Shown here in pieces: positions 36,631 to 45,585 of a DNA stretch of 64,000 bases. The translations under genes were made by a program, and so were the position numbers. Each line of letters starts with the position of its first letter. The first letter of the stretch is position 1. The notes under the pieces were generated by a model. That model was not told the DNA's origin, did not search any database, and saw nothing but the letters and a program-made list of their open reading frames with translations. Where the stretch lies: assembly GCF_013778305.1 (NCBI RefSeq), contig NZ_JACEIC010000002.1, forward strand, positions 2,381,669 to 2,445,668, in the 5' to 3' direction. This DNA comes from Nocardioides agri. Its GTDB lineage: Bacteria > Actinomycetota > Actinomycetes > Propionibacteriales > Nocardioidaceae.

Positions 36631-37755
36631 GTGAAGATCGCGGTGGCGAGAGAGACACGCGACGGTGAGTCGCGGGTGGCGATGGTGCCGGAGCTGGTCG
36701 GCAGGCTGACCGCCCTCGGCTACGAGGTGGCCGTCGAGCCCGACGCCGGCCGACACGCGCTCCTCGCCGACGACGAGTACGCCGCCGCCGGAGCCGTCGT
36801 CGACGAGACCGCGCTCGACGGTGCCGACGTCGTCGTCGCGGTGCAGCCGCTGGCCACCGACAGCATCCGGCGCCTGCAGGCCGGGGCGGCGACGATCTCG
36901 TTCCTGCCGACCGGCCAGGAGCCCGAGGTCGTGGGTGCGTTGCGCGACGCGGGCATCACGTCGTTCGCGATGGAGCTGGTGCCGCGCATCTCGCGGGCGC
37001 AGTCGATGGACGCGCTGTCGTCGCAGGCGCTGGTGTCGGGCTACCGCTGTGCGGTCGTCGCGGCCGGGATGCTGCGCCGCTTCTTCCCCCTCAACATGAC
37101 GGCCGCCGGCACGGTGCCGCCGGCCGAGGTCGTGGTGCTCGGCGCCGGCGTCGCCGGGCTCCAGGCGATCGCGACCGCGCGGCGCCTCGGCGCCGTCGTC
37201 AAGGCCTACGACGTGCGCGCGGCCGCCGCCGAGGAGATCCGCTCGATGGGCGCCCAGGCGATCGACCTGGAGCTCGACACTCTCGACGGTGCGGGCGGCT
37301 ACGCCCGGGAGATGACCGAGGAGCGGGCCGCGCTGCAGATGGAGCGGCTCACGCCGTACGTCGCCGCGGCCGATGCGCTCATCACCACCGCCGCCGTGCC
37401 TGGCCGGCGGGCGCCGCTGCTGGTGACCCGCTCGATGGTCGAGCAGATGAAGCCCGGATCCGTGGTCGTCGACCTCGCGGCCGAGAGCGGCGGCAACGTC
37501 GAGGGAGCCGAGCCCGGCGAGGTCGTGCGCATCGGCAACGCCCAGGTCTGGGGCGGGCAGAACGTGCCGTCGCAGATGCCGGGGCCGGCATCCAAGCTCT
37601 ACGCCCAGAACATCGTCAACATCGTGCAGCTGATGACGCTCGAGGGCGCCTTCGCGCCCGACTTCGAGGACGAGATCGTCGCCGGGTCGTGCGTGACCCA
37701 CGGCGGCAGGATCCACCACGAACCCACCCGGCTCGCGTTGGAAGGTGAGGACTGA
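36631..37755 (+). CDS. pntAa: NAD(P) transhydrogenase alpha subunit, NAD(H)-binding part
   Basis: 374 aa from GTG 36631. Domain I of proton-translocating transhydrogenase, which binds NAD(H) in the cytosol. Seen: VARETRDGESRVAMVPELV (about 4-22), MELVPRISRAQSMDALSSQA, Rossmann VVVLGAGVAGLQAIATARRL, KAYDVRAAAAEEIRSMGA and VVDLAAESGGNVEGAEPGE. It stops before the membrane domain, which is encoded separately by the next gene, as in many actinobacteria. Confidence 0.94.
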   Translation: MKIAVARETRDGESRVAMVPELVGRLTALGYEVAVEPDAGRHALLADDEYAAAGAVVDETALDGADVVVAVQPLATDSIRRLQAGAATISFLPTGQEPEVVGALRDAGITSFAMELVPRISRAQSMDALSSQALVSGYRCAVVAAGMLRRFFPLNMTAAGTVPPAEVVVLGAGVAGLQAIATARRLGAVVKAYDVRAAAAEEIRSMGAQAIDLELDTLDGAGGYAREMTEERAALQMERLTPYVAAADALITTAAVPGRRAPLLVTRSMVEQMKPGSVVVDLAAESGGNVEGAEPGEVVRIGNAQVWGGQNVPSQMPGPASKLYAQNIVNIVQLMTLEGAFAPDFEDEIVAGSCVTHGGRIHHEPTRLALEGED

Positions 37756-37756
37756 C

Positions 37757-38071
37757 ATGGACGAGGCCGTCGTCTGGCTGACGATCTTCGTGCTCAGCGT
37801 CTTCGTCGGCATCGAGGTGATCGCGAAGGTCTCCTCGACGCTGCACACCCCGCTGATGTCGGGCGCCAACGCCATCCACGGCGTCATCCTGCTCGGCGCC
37901 GTCCTCGTGACCGGCACGACCGACAACGACGCGGCGCTGGTCGTCGGACTGGTCGCGATCGTGCTGGCAGCGGTCAACATGGTCGGCGGGTTCGTGGTCA
38001 CCGACCGGATGCTGAAGATGTTCGTGCGCAAGAAGCCCAAGCCGGCCGACACCAAGGGAGAGGCCGCCTGA
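37757..38071 (+). CDS. pntAb: NAD(P) transhydrogenase alpha subunit, membrane part
   Basis: 104 aa, three or four helices, corresponding to the C-terminal membrane portion of E. coli PntA. Seen: VWLTIFVLSVFVGIEVIAKV, then STLHTPLMSGANAIHGVILL, the conserved region of this subunit. A strong AAGGTGAGGA site lies upstream; the start follows the pntAa stop by 1 nt and its own TGA overlaps pntB (TGATG). Confidence 0.94.
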   Translation: MDEAVVWLTIFVLSVFVGIEVIAKVSSTLHTPLMSGANAIHGVILLGAVLVTGTTDNDAALVVGLVAIVLAAVNMVGGFVVTDRMLKMFVRKKPKPADTKGEAA

Positions 38072-39450
38072 TGCCGACCTGGGTGCAGCTGGTCAACCTG
38101 GCCTGCGCGGTCTGCTTCATCCTCGCGCTCAAGGGCCTCTCCGGACCCAGGACCGCGCGTGCGGGCAACCTGCTCGGCGCCGCCGCGGCGGTCGTGGCCG
38201 TGGCGCTGCCGTTCATCTACCTCGACCTCGACCACGTGCCGCTCATCCTCGGCGCGATCGCCGTCGGCTCGGTGGCCGGCGTCGTCGGTGCCCAGCGGGT
38301 GCAGATGACGCAGATGCCCCAGATGGTGGCGCTCTTCAACGGCGTGGGCGGCGGTGCCGCCGCCCTGGTCGCCCTGCTCGAGCTGCACGAGATGCTCCCG
38401 CACGAGGAGGCGCACAGCTGGTTCGTCTTCGCCGCGACGGCGTTCACGATCCTCGTGGGCTCGATCTCCTTCTCGGGATCGGTCATCACCTTCGCCAAGC
38501 TCCAGGAGCTGATGACGTCGCGGCCGGTGGTCTTCCCTGGCCTGCCCGTCGTCTTCGGGCTCTCGGGCGTCGCCGCGATCGTGCTCGGCGTGCTCACCGT
38601 GACCGGCCCGACCGTCACGATCGGGGTCGTGCTGGCGCTCATCGGCCTGCTGATCGGGGTCCTCCTGGTGCTGCCGGTCGGTGGCGCCGACGTGCCGATC
38701 GTGATCTCGCTGCTCAACGCGTTCACCGGACTCACCGTGGCGGCCAGCGGCTACGTCCTCGACAACGTCGTGCTGCTCGTCGCCGGCACGCTCGTCGGTG
38801 CGTCCGGCACGTTCCTCACGATGCTCATGGCCAAGGCGATGGGCCGCTCGGTGACCAACATCCTCTTCGGCGCGCTCAAGGGTGGCTCGACGCTGGGCGC
38901 CGGCGAGGCGTCCGACCGTCCGGTCCGCTCGGCGGGCCCCGAGGACGTCGCGATCCTGCTGGGGTACGCCGACCGCGTGATCATCGTGCCCGGCTACGGC
39001 CTCGCGGTCGCCCAGGCGCAGCACACGCTGCGCGAGCTGGTCGACGTGCTGACCGCCCGCGGCACGAAGGTCGACTACGCCATCCACCCGGTGGCCGGCC
39101 GGATGCCCGGCCACATGAACGTGCTGCTCGCCGAGGCGCAGGTGCCCTACGAGCAGCTCGTCGAGATGGACCACATCAACGGCGACTTCAAGACGACCGA
39201 CGTGGTGCTCGTCGTCGGCGCCAACGACGTGGTCAACCCGGCCGCGAAGACCAGCCCCGGCGCGCCGATCTACGGCATGCCGATCCTCAACGCCGACGAG
39301 GCGCGACAGATCGTCTTCATGAAGCGCTCGATGCGGCCCGGCTTCGCCGGCATCGAGAACGAGCTGCTCTTCGACCCCAAGACCACGCTGCTCTTCGGGG
39401 ACGCGAAGGACTCGCTCGGCAAGCTGCTGAGCGCGGTCAAAGCATTGTGA
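38071..39450 (+). CDS. pntB: NAD(P) transhydrogenase beta subunit
   Basis: 459 aa. N-terminal membrane half (about nine helices), C-terminal NADP(H)-binding domain III beginning near DVAILLGYADRVIIVPGYGL, with AVAQAQHTLRELVDVL, YAIHPVAGRMPGHMNVLLAE, VVLVVGANDVVNPAAKTSPG and FMKRSMRPGFAGIENELLF. With the two alpha subunits it couples proton entry to NADPH formation. Confidence 0.96.
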   Translation: MPTWVQLVNLACAVCFILALKGLSGPRTARAGNLLGAAAAVVAVALPFIYLDLDHVPLILGAIAVGSVAGVVGAQRVQMTQMPQMVALFNGVGGGAAALVALLELHEMLPHEEAHSWFVFAATAFTILVGSISFSGSVITFAKLQELMTSRPVVFPGLPVVFGLSGVAAIVLGVLTVTGPTVTIGVVLALIGLLIGVLLVLPVGGADVPIVISLLNAFTGLTVAASGYVLDNVVLLVAGTLVGASGTFLTMLMAKAMGRSVTNILFGALKGGSTLGAGEASDRPVRSAGPEDVAILLGYADRVIIVPGYGLAVAQAQHTLRELVDVLTARGTKVDYAIHPVAGRMPGHMNVLLAEAQVPYEQLVEMDHINGDFKTTDVVLVVGANDVVNPAAKTSPGAPIYGMPILNADEARQIVFMKRSMRPGFAGIENELLFDPKTTLLFGDAKDSLGKLLSAVKAL

Positions 39451-39479
39451 CGTCTGCTCGCCTGCGTCGTTGACCGGGC

Positions 39480-39656
39480 ATGACTGATGACGACGACGAC
39501 CTTCGCGGCCGTCCCGACGGGCACCGCTACGAGGCGCCCGAGTCCGACGACAGCCGGGTCAGCAAGGAGTGGGTCTACGCCGTGCTGGGCATCCTCGTGC
39601 TGGGGCTGATGGCACTGATCGCCACGGGCAAGGTGCAGATCTTCCCGGGCGGCTGA
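39480..39656 (+). CDS. 58-aa single-pass membrane protein
   Basis: ATG 39480 to TGA 39656. The N-terminal 30 residues are acidic and hydrophilic (MTDDDDDLRGRPDGHRYEAP), then one helix of about 20 residues beginning WVYAVLGILVLGLMAL, and a short tail ending QIFPGG. The charge pattern predicts N-in topology only weakly. Third-position GC bias matches neighbours. It may be co-transcribed with pntB, 29 bp upstream, and could be an accessory peptide. No weight from homology. Confidence 0.6.
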   Translation: MTDDDDDLRGRPDGHRYEAPESDDSRVSKEWVYAVLGILVLGLMALIATGKVQIFPGG

Positions 39657-39783
39657 CCGGCCAGATCCGGTCGTTGCCCCGAGAGCCCGCGGCCCGCTCG
39701 ACCGAGCTCACCGCGGACCTGCCCAGCCGGTAGGCCACCGCGGATCCTGCGCGAGCGCCGCGCGGGCTACACCCGGGCGGTGG
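39657..39783. other. Gap between convergent genes, nothing recognised
   Basis: 127 bp between the 58-aa gene and convergent upp. No convincing hairpin, tRNA or ORF seen. Confidence 0.5.
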
Positions 39784-40425
39784 TCAGCCGGCGACGCCGT
39801 AGAGCCGGTCGCCGGCGTCACCCAGACCGGGGACGATGTAGCCCTTGTCGTTGAGCCTCTCGTCCATCGCGGCCGTGACGACCGTGACCGGCACGTCGAG
39901 ACCCTCGAGGTCCTGCTCCAGGCGCGCGCAGCCCTCGGGCGCGGCGAGCAGGCAGATCGCCGTGATGTGGTCGGCGCCCCGGTCGGTGAGGAACTTGATC
40001 GCCGCGGCCAGCGTGCCGCCGGTCGCCAGCATCGGGTCGAGCACGTAGCACTGGCGGCCCGAGAGGTCGTCGGGCAGCCGCTCGGCGTACGTCGACGCCT
40101 CGAGCGTCTCCTCGTTGCGGATCATGCCGAGGAACCCGACCTCGGCCGTCGGCAGCAGCCGCATCATCCCGTCGAGCATGCCGAGCCCGGCGCGCAGGAT
40201 CGGCACGACGAGCGGCTTCGGGGTGGCCAGCGAGACACCGGTCGTCGGCGAGACCGGCGTGCGGATCTCGTGGGCGGTGACCCGCACGTCGCGGGTGGCC
40301 TCGTAGGCGAGCAGCGTGACGAGCTCGTCGGCCAGGCGGCGGAACGTCGGCGAGTCGGTGTTCTCGTCGCGGAGGTGGGTCAGCTTGTGGGCGACGAGGG
40401 GGTGGTCGACGACGTGGGTGCGCAT
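39784..40425 (-). CDS. upp: Uracil phosphoribosyltransferase
   Basis: 213 aa, the usual UPRTase length. It salvages uracil with PRPP to UMP. Seen: [20 protein letters not shown] (8-27), the [10 protein letters not shown] region, PRPP-binding [20 protein letters not shown], and the uracil-binding C-terminus [21 protein letters not shown] leaderless-type hexamer precedes the start. Convergent with the pnt side, divergent from the tRNA-deaminase-associated gene. Confidence 0.96.
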   Translation of the reverse strand: MRTHVVDHPLVAHKLTHLRDENTDSPTFRRLADELVTLLAYEATRDVRVTAHEIRTPVSPTTGVSLATPKPLVVPILRAGLGMLDGMMRLLPTAEVGFLGMIRNEETLEASTYAERLPDDLSGRQCYVLDPMLATGGTLAAAIKFLTDRGADHITAICLLAAPEGCARLEQDLEGLDVPVTVVTAAMDERLNDKGYIVPGLGDAGDRLYGVAG

Positions 40426-40432
40426 GGCGGAA

Positions 40433-40438
40433 ACCCTA
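40433..40438 (-). promoter_or_regulatory. Putative -10 hexamer of upp (leaderless)
   Basis: Read on the minus strand this is TAGGGT, 7 nt before the upp ATG, with no ribosome binding site. Confidence 0.5.
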
Positions 40439-40538
40439 GTGCCAACTGACTGAAAGGGGGTTGGCCGCTCCCGCTCGGTCTGACACTCTGGAAGACCCGT
40501 TGGACGCCACGTGCGCGCAGGTGGATCGGAGGAGTGAG

Positions 40539-41024
40539 ATGTCCGAACAGGTCGAGGCGGTGGACTTCGCTCTGGCCGCCTACCGCGAGGATGGTGTCTG
40601 GACCGTCGAGGAGCTCGCCGACGACGTGATCGAGGACGTCGAGACGCTCTCCCACGCGCTGCGCCGGTTCCCCGGGGACGGCGGTGCGGTCGGTCTGGTG
40701 GCGGTCGACGAGGACTTCTTCGTGATCGTCCGGGTCTCCGGTCCGACGACCCGGGTGCTGCTGTCCGACATCACCGCCGCGGACGAGTGGGAGCTCGCCG
40801 GCTCGGCGATCGACTTCCTGGGGCTGCCGCCGCCGGAGGACGAGGACCCGCAGGTGCCCGCCGGCGACCTCGACCTGCTCGGCGACCTCGGCATGCACGC
40901 CATGGACATGGGTGTGCTGCTCGACGACGTGGACCTCTACCCCGACGAGATGCTCTCCGACGTCGCCCGCAAGCTCGGCTTCGGCGAGCTCTTCGACGAC
41001 GCCGTCGGCCTCACCTCGGCGTGA
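40539..41024 (+). CDS. tRNA adenosine deaminase-associated protein
   Basis: 161 aa from ATG 40539 with CGGAGGAG upstream. An acidic, soluble protein. [20 protein letters not shown] near the start, [20 protein letters not shown] in the middle, [20 protein letters not shown] and a C-terminal [20 protein letters not shown] match the actinobacterial family usually encoded just before tadA. Here no tadA follows; a rhamnosidase gene does. The function of the family is unknown. It diverges from upp. Confidence 0.85.
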   Translation: MSEQVEAVDFALAAYREDGVWTVEELADDVIEDVETLSHALRRFPGDGGAVGLVAVDEDFFVIVRVSGPTTRVLLSDITAADEWELAGSAIDFLGLPPPEDEDPQVPAGDLDLLGDLGMHAMDMGVLLDDVDLYPDEMLSDVARKLGFGELFDDAVGLTSA

Positions 41025-41104
41025 CGTTCTGGGTCGCCCTGGGCGCGGGCGCCTTCGTGCTCTTCGCGCTGGCGTGGTGGAGCAGCGGGCCGGCTGATAC
41101 CTGA
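41021..41104 (+). CDS. 27-aa hydrophobic mini-ORF
   Basis: GTG 41021 overlaps the previous stop as GTGA and the ORF ends with TGA at 41104. It would encode a single helix with a short tail (starts [20 protein letters not shown], ends SSGPADT). It could be a real micro-peptide, or chance in GC-rich sequence. Only the coupling overlap and the uninterrupted hydrophobic helix support it. Confidence 0.3.
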   Translation: MTFWVALGAGAFVLFALAWWSSGPADT

Positions 41105-41155
41105 CCTCCGCCCTGGCTATTGGTGCCCCGCCGGCGCGGCGGTGAGGGTGGTCAC

Positions 41156-43735
41156 ATGCGCGTTCGTGTGGAGCACCTGGACACCGCCTTCGGCATCGGC
41201 GCCCGCCGCCCCCGGCTCTCCTGGCAGCTGCCGCCGGGTGCGCAGACCCAGGACGCCTACGAGCTCGCGCTCGACGACGGCACCACGACCGGGCGCGTCG
41301 ACGCGCCCGACAACGTGCTGGTGGCGTGGCCGGGCCACGACCTCCGGTCCGGCGAGCGCCGCCGGGTGCGGGTCCGGGTGTGGGCCGACGGCGCCGACCT
41401 CGGCTGGTCGGGGTGGACCGACGTCGAGGCCGGGCTCCTCGACCCCGGCGACTGGTCGGCGTTCTGGATCCGCCCGGACGAGGCCGAGGTGCCGCGCGCG
41501 GGCGAGCGGCCGGCGTACCGGCTGCGCGGGCGGCTCGTCGTCGACCGGCCCGTTGCTGCCGCCCGCCTCTACGTCGCCGCCCACGGCCTGCACGAGACGA
41601 CGCTGGACGGCGAGCGGGTGAGCGACGAGGAGCTCGCGCCGGGGTACACCGAGTACGACGTCCACACCCACGTGCGGGTCCACGACGTGCACCTGACCCG
41701 CGGGCCCCACACGATCGAGGCGCTGCTCGCGGACGGCTGGTACCGCGGCAAGGTGGGGGCGCCCCGGGCCAGCGACCAGTGGGGCGACCGCACGGCGTAC
41801 CTCGCCCAGCTCGTCGTCGAGCACGAGGACGGCTCGGTCTCGGTCCACGGCACCGGGCCGGACTGGGAGTGGACGACGTCCCACGTGGTCGCCGCCGACC
41901 TCATCGACGGTCAGGTCGAGGACCGCCGTCTGCTGGGCTCGCCCGACTGGCGGCCGGTGGTCGTCGACGACCGCGGGCACGATGCGCTCACCTACTCGCC
42001 CGCGCCGCCGGTGCGGCCGGTCGAGGACGTCACGCCGATCGCGGTGACCGCGGTGCGGCCGGGTGTCCAGGTCGTCGACCTGGGCCAGAACATCAACGGC
42101 CACGTGCGGCTCTCCGCGCTCGGGCCCGAGGGCACCGAGCTCACGCTCACCCACGGCGAGGCGCTCGGCCCGGACGGCGACGTGACGATGGACCACCTGG
42201 TGCCGGCGCTGCCGTTCCTGCCCGACCTCACCGCCGGCCAGGTCGACCGCGTCGTGTCCGCCGGCGTCGAGGGCGACCTCTTCGAGCCGCGCTTCACCAC
42301 CCACGGCTTCCGCTACGTCCGGATCGAGGGCGACCTCCCGCCGGTGTCGACCGACGACGTCGCCGGCGTCGTGGTGCACACCGACCTCGTCGAGAGGGGC
42401 GGCTTCGCCTGCTCCGACCCGCGGCTGGACAAGCTGCACCTCAACGCCGTCTGGAGCTTCCGCGGCAACGCCTGCGACGTCCCGACCGACTGCCCGACCC
42501 GCGAGCGCGCCGGCTGGACCGGCGACTGGCAGCTCTACATCCCGACCGCGTCGTACCTCTACGACGTCGCGGGGTTCTCGCTGAAGTGGCTGCGCGACCT
42601 GGTCGTCACCCAATGGGCGGACGGCACGCTCAACAACATGGCGCCGATGCCCAAGGCCGAGCGCACCGGGTTCCTCGAGAAGATGAACGGCTCGGCGGGC
42701 TGGGGCGACGCGATCCTCCTGGTGCCGTGGGAGATGTACGGCGAGTACGGCGACGTCGACGTGCTCGCCGAGACGTGGCCCGCGATGGTGCGCTGGCTGG
42801 ACCGGATGGAGCGGATGGCGGCGACCGACCGGCACCCGGACCGGGTCGCCGCCCACCCCGAGCCGCGCCCCCACGACCGCTTCCTCTGGGACACGGGCTT
42901 CCACTGGGGCGAGTGGCTCGAGCCCGGCGGGCACCCGGGCGACGACTTCCCGGCCTTCGTCGCGAAGGACAAGGCCGAGGTCGCCACCGCGTTCTACGCC
43001 TGGTCGACCCGGCACGCCGCCGAGGTCGCTCGGGTGCTGGACGACAAGGAAGCCGCGGACCGCTACGACGAGCTGTCGCGCGCCGTCGTCGCGGCGTGGC
43101 AGGCGGAGTTCGTCGACGGGTCCGGGCGGATCACGCCGCACACGCAGGCCAACCTGGTGCGCGCGCTCCGCTTCGACCTGGTGCCCGAGACGCTCCGGCA
43201 GCGGACGGCCGACTACCTCGCCGCCCTGGTGCGCGCCGCCGGCGTCCACGTCGGCACCGGCTTCCTCGCCACCCCCGACCTGTTGCCGATGCTCGCCGAG
43301 CACGGGCACCTCGACCTCGCCTACGAGCTGCTGATGCAGGACACCTCGCCCTCCTGGCTGGCGATGGTCGACCGCGGCGCCACCACGGTCTGGGAGCTCT
43401 GGGACGGCATCGACGCCGACGGCGTGCCCCACGAGTCGCTCTCGCACTACTCCAAGGGGGCGGTCGTCTCCTTCCTGCACCGCTACACCTGCGGCCTGCA
43501 GCGCACCGCCCCGACCTGGCGCACCTTCCGGGTCGCGCCGCAGCCGGGCGCCGGCCTCACCTGGGCCCGCACCCACCACGACTCGCCGCACGGGCGGATC
43601 TCCGTCGCCTGGGCGCGCCTCGAGGACGTGCTCACCCTGGACCTCGTGGTGCCCCCGGGCTGCACCGCCGAGGTCGTGCTGCCGTCCGGGACGACCGAGC
43701 GGGTCGGTCCCGGGGCGCACGTGTTCACCGGCTGA
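41156..43735 (+). CDS. Alpha-L-rhamnosidase, glycoside hydrolase family 78
   Basis: 859 aa from ATG 41156 (GAGGGTGG upstream). Removes terminal alpha-L-rhamnose. Domain order as in GH78: N-terminal Fn3-like/beta-sandwich domains (GWSGWTDVEAGLL; FWIRPDEAEVPRAGE; EELAPGYTEYDVHTHVRVHD), then an (alpha/alpha)6 barrel with the hallmark DCPTRERAGWTGDWQL (Asp445, Glu450), GWGDAILLVPWEMYGEYGD, and a C-terminal beta domain. No signal peptide, so likely intracellular. No linked transporter or regulator, which is unusual for a GH78 gene. Confidence 0.93.
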   Translation: MRVRVEHLDTAFGIGARRPRLSWQLPPGAQTQDAYELALDDGTTTGRVDAPDNVLVAWPGHDLRSGERRRVRVRVWADGADLGWSGWTDVEAGLLDPGDWSAFWIRPDEAEVPRAGERPAYRLRGRLVVDRPVAAARLYVAAHGLHETTLDGERVSDEELAPGYTEYDVHTHVRVHDVHLTRGPHTIEALLADGWYRGKVGAPRASDQWGDRTAYLAQLVVEHEDGSVSVHGTGPDWEWTTSHVVAADLIDGQVEDRRLLGSPDWRPVVVDDRGHDALTYSPAPPVRPVEDVTPIAVTAVRPGVQVVDLGQNINGHVRLSALGPEGTELTLTHGEALGPDGDVTMDHLVPALPFLPDLTAGQVDRVVSAGVEGDLFEPRFTTHGFRYVRIEGDLPPVSTDDVAGVVVHTDLVERGGFACSDPRLDKLHLNAVWSFRGNACDVPTDCPTRERAGWTGDWQLYIPTASYLYDVAGFSLKWLRDLVVTQWADGTLNNMAPMPKAERTGFLEKMNGSAGWGDAILLVPWEMYGEYGDVDVLAETWPAMVRWLDRMERMAATDRHPDRVAAHPEPRPHDRFLWDTGFHWGEWLEPGGHPGDDFPAFVAKDKAEVATAFYAWSTRHAAEVARVLDDKEAADRYDELSRAVVAAWQAEFVDGSGRITPHTQANLVRALRFDLVPETLRQRTADYLAALVRAAGVHVGTGFLATPDLLPMLAEHGHLDLAYELLMQDTSPSWLAMVDRGATTVWELWDGIDADGVPHESLSHYSKGAVVSFLHRYTCGLQRTAPTWRTFRVAPQPGAGLTWARTHHDSPHGRISVAWARLEDVLTLDLVVPPGCTAEVVLPSGTTERVGPGAHVFTG

Positions 43736-43778
43736 GGGGCTGGCGGCCGACCGGGGACAGGCGCCACCCTGGGACCGG

Positions 43779-43807
43779 GCAACCATCGCGCGCCCCCAAC
43801 GCGTCTT
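43779..43807 (+). promoter_or_regulatory. ECF-type promoter before the sigma-factor gene
   Basis: GCAACC (43779-43784), 17-bp spacer, CGTCTT (43802-43807). AAC at -35 and CGTC at -10 are the usual elements read by ECF sigma factors, so the downstream sigma gene may activate itself. Confidence 0.55.
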
Positions 43808-43860
43808 GGTAGCGATGTCGGCGCCCCCACCGGCATCGGCACCCCCGAGGTCGTGGTCGT

Positions 43861-44376
43861 ATGGCAGACGTTGCGATGTTCGACGAGTTCGTCGTCGCGC
43901 GGTCCCAGGCGCTGGTCCGGTCGGCGTACCTGCTCATGCAGGACGAGGGGCTGGCCGAGGACCTGGTGCAGACGGCGCTGACGAAGTCGTGGTTCGCGTG
44001 GCAGCGGATCGACGACCCGGAGGCCTACGTGCGCCGGGTCATGGTGACCACGGCGACCTCGTGGTGGCGCCGGCGCTGGATCGGGGAGACCCCGTCCGGG
44101 GAGCGGCTCGCTGAGGACGCCGTGGTCGTCGCCGACCCGTCCGCGGAGTCGCAGGACCTGTGGGACGCCATCGGGCGGCTGCCGCGCCGGCAGCGCGCCG
44201 TGGTGGTGCTGCGGTACATGGAGGACCGCACCGAGTCCGAGACCGCGGAGCTCATGGGCTGCTCGGTCGGGACGGTGAAGAGCCAGTGCGCGAAGGCGCT
44301 GGCGAAGCTTCGGGTGGATCCCGCCGTGGGGTCCGCGCTCGACACGTCGCTGTCGGACGGAAGGAACGCGTCATGA
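43861..44376 (+). CDS. ECF RNA polymerase sigma factor, SigE-family (sigma-70 region 2 and 4)
   Basis: 171 aa. Region 2: FDEFVVARSQALVRSAYLLM (7-26) and EDLVQTALTKSWFAWQRID. Region 4: AIGRLPRRQRAVVVLRYMED, then helix-turn-helix SETAELMGCSVGTVKSQCAK. Typical of the actinobacterial SigE-family ECF group. The stop overlaps the downstream membrane-protein gene (ATGA), which probably encodes its regulator. ATG 43876 is an alternative start. Confidence 0.92.
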   Translation: MADVAMFDEFVVARSQALVRSAYLLMQDEGLAEDLVQTALTKSWFAWQRIDDPEAYVRRVMVTTATSWWRRRWIGETPSGERLAEDAVVVADPSAESQDLWDAIGRLPRRQRAVVVLRYMEDRTESETAELMGCSVGTVKSQCAKALAKLRVDPAVGSALDTSLSDGRNAS

Positions 44377-45323
44377 ACGGGTCCGACCTCAGGCAGCTCG
44401 CCCTGCGCGCCTCGTCCATGCCGGACCGGACGCCCGACCGTCTGGTCGAGCTGCACGAACGCGTCGCCGTCGTACGCCGTCGACGCCGCGTCACCGTGCT
44501 GGTCGCGTCCGCCGCGGCCATCATCCTGGTCGTCGCGATGAGCCTCGTCCTCGTCGCGGTCGGCTCGGGCGACCGCACGCCCGACCCCGCCCCGCCACCC
44601 GAGCCGAACGCGGACGTGAGCCGGCCAGCGGTCGGGACGTGCTGGCTGGTGCCACCCGCGTCATCCGGGTCACCCGACGACCAGGACTACTGGCGCGACG
44701 ACTCCCCGCAGGTGCCGTGCAGCGAGGAGCACACCACCGAGACCGTGGCCGTCTGGACCGTGTCGGAGCCGACCGTCGCCGCCGCCACGGAGAAGGCTGA
44801 GGAGCTCTGCGGCAACCAGGTGGGCGCCTACCTCGGCCTCAACAGCGACCACTGGATCCCGTTCGGCTGGATCGCGTTCCTGCCGAGCGAGGACCAGATC
44901 GCAGACGGGGCGTCGTGGGTGCGCTGCGACGTGGTGTTCCCGAGCAACCCGGCGTGGAAGAGCGCCCGGCTCACGGTCGGCTCGGCGGCCGGGATCGCCG
45001 GCGATCCACCGCCGGAGTTCTGGGCGTGCGTCGACCAGCCTCTGACGGTGGCCGACCAGCCGTTCGTGCCGTGCGACCGGCCGCACCGCTACGAGCAGAC
45101 CGGACGCGTCGCCGTGCTTGCCGGACTGACGGAGTACCCGGACGCGCAGCGGCGCGCCACGGCGGCAGTGCAGTGCGAGGCCGGCGTCCCGGCCCGGCTG
45201 GCCGGGTTCGAGGTCGACGCCGTCTGGCCCCCACGATCGGCGTTCGTCGCCGGCGGAAGCGTCACCGGCGTCTGCGTCGTCCACGACCCCGCGGGCGGCC
45301 CGCTGCCGCCGCGTCGACCCTGA
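44373..45323 (+). CDS. Single-pass membrane protein with duplicated Septum_form-like ectodomain, probable sigma partner
   Basis: 316 aa. Cytosolic N-terminus of about 40 residues ending in a basic run (VAVVRRRRRV), one helix (about 41-64), Pro-rich linker, then an extracytoplasmic region with eight cysteines. Two similar repeats contain VPCSEEHTTETVAV and VPCDRPHRYEQTGRVAV, each after a Cys-Trp or Trp-x-Cys element, resembling the actinobacterial septum-formation domain. The 4-bp overlap with the ECF gene suggests that it senses an envelope signal and controls the sigma factor. No classical zinc anti-sigma HxxxCxxC motif is seen. Confidence 0.75.
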   Translation: MNGSDLRQLALRASSMPDRTPDRLVELHERVAVVRRRRRVTVLVASAAAIILVVAMSLVLVAVGSGDRTPDPAPPPEPNADVSRPAVGTCWLVPPASSGSPDDQDYWRDDSPQVPCSEEHTTETVAVWTVSEPTVAAATEKAEELCGNQVGAYLGLNSDHWIPFGWIAFLPSEDQIADGASWVRCDVVFPSNPAWKSARLTVGSAAGIAGDPPPEFWACVDQPLTVADQPFVPCDRPHRYEQTGRVAVLAGLTEYPDAQRRATAAVQCEAGVPARLAGFEVDAVWPPRSAFVAGGSVTGVCVVHDPAGGPLPPRRP

Positions 45324-45341
45324 GACCCGAAGGAGAAGGCC

Positions 45342-45554
45342 ATGAGCATCGCAGCCACGATCGGCCACTCGGTCACCGACCTCGTCGGGCACCGCGGCCA
45401 CGCCCACCGCGTCGCCCGGCCCGTCCCGCCCGCGGCGCCGGCGCCCAGCCCGGCCCACCGGCCGGTCGACATCGACGCCGGCGTCGCGGCCCGGCGGCGC
45501 GACGCCGAGCAGTGGCGCGCGTCCTACCTCGTCGCGGCCAGCCTCAACAGATGA
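45342..45554 (+). CDS. 70-aa small protein, unknown
   Basis: ATG 45342 behind a strong GAAGGAGAAGG site, 18 bp after the membrane-protein gene. Soluble, basic, with a Pro/Ala-rich centre (ARPVPPAAPAPSPAHRP) and a C-terminal helix RRRDAEQWRASYLVAASLNR. The fold is not recognised. The ribosome binding site and operon position argue that it is translated. Confidence 0.55.
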   Translation: MSIAATIGHSVTDLVGHRGHAHRVARPVPPAAPAPSPAHRPVDIDAGVAARRRDAEQWRASYLVAASLNR

Positions 45555-45560
45555 CGCGCC

Positions 45561-45585
45561 GCGCCGCCGGGGGGGCGGGCGGCGC
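45561..45585. terminator. GC-rich bidirectional hairpin
   Basis: GCGCCGCC (45561-45568) and GGCGGCGC (45578-45585) with a G-rich 9-nt loop, between the convergent 70-aa ORF and the peptidase gene. Confidence 0.55.

Noticed and set aside
39657..39783. Possible tRNA or small RNA between the 58-aa gene and upp
   Set aside because: No cloverleaf or stable hairpin could be drawn.
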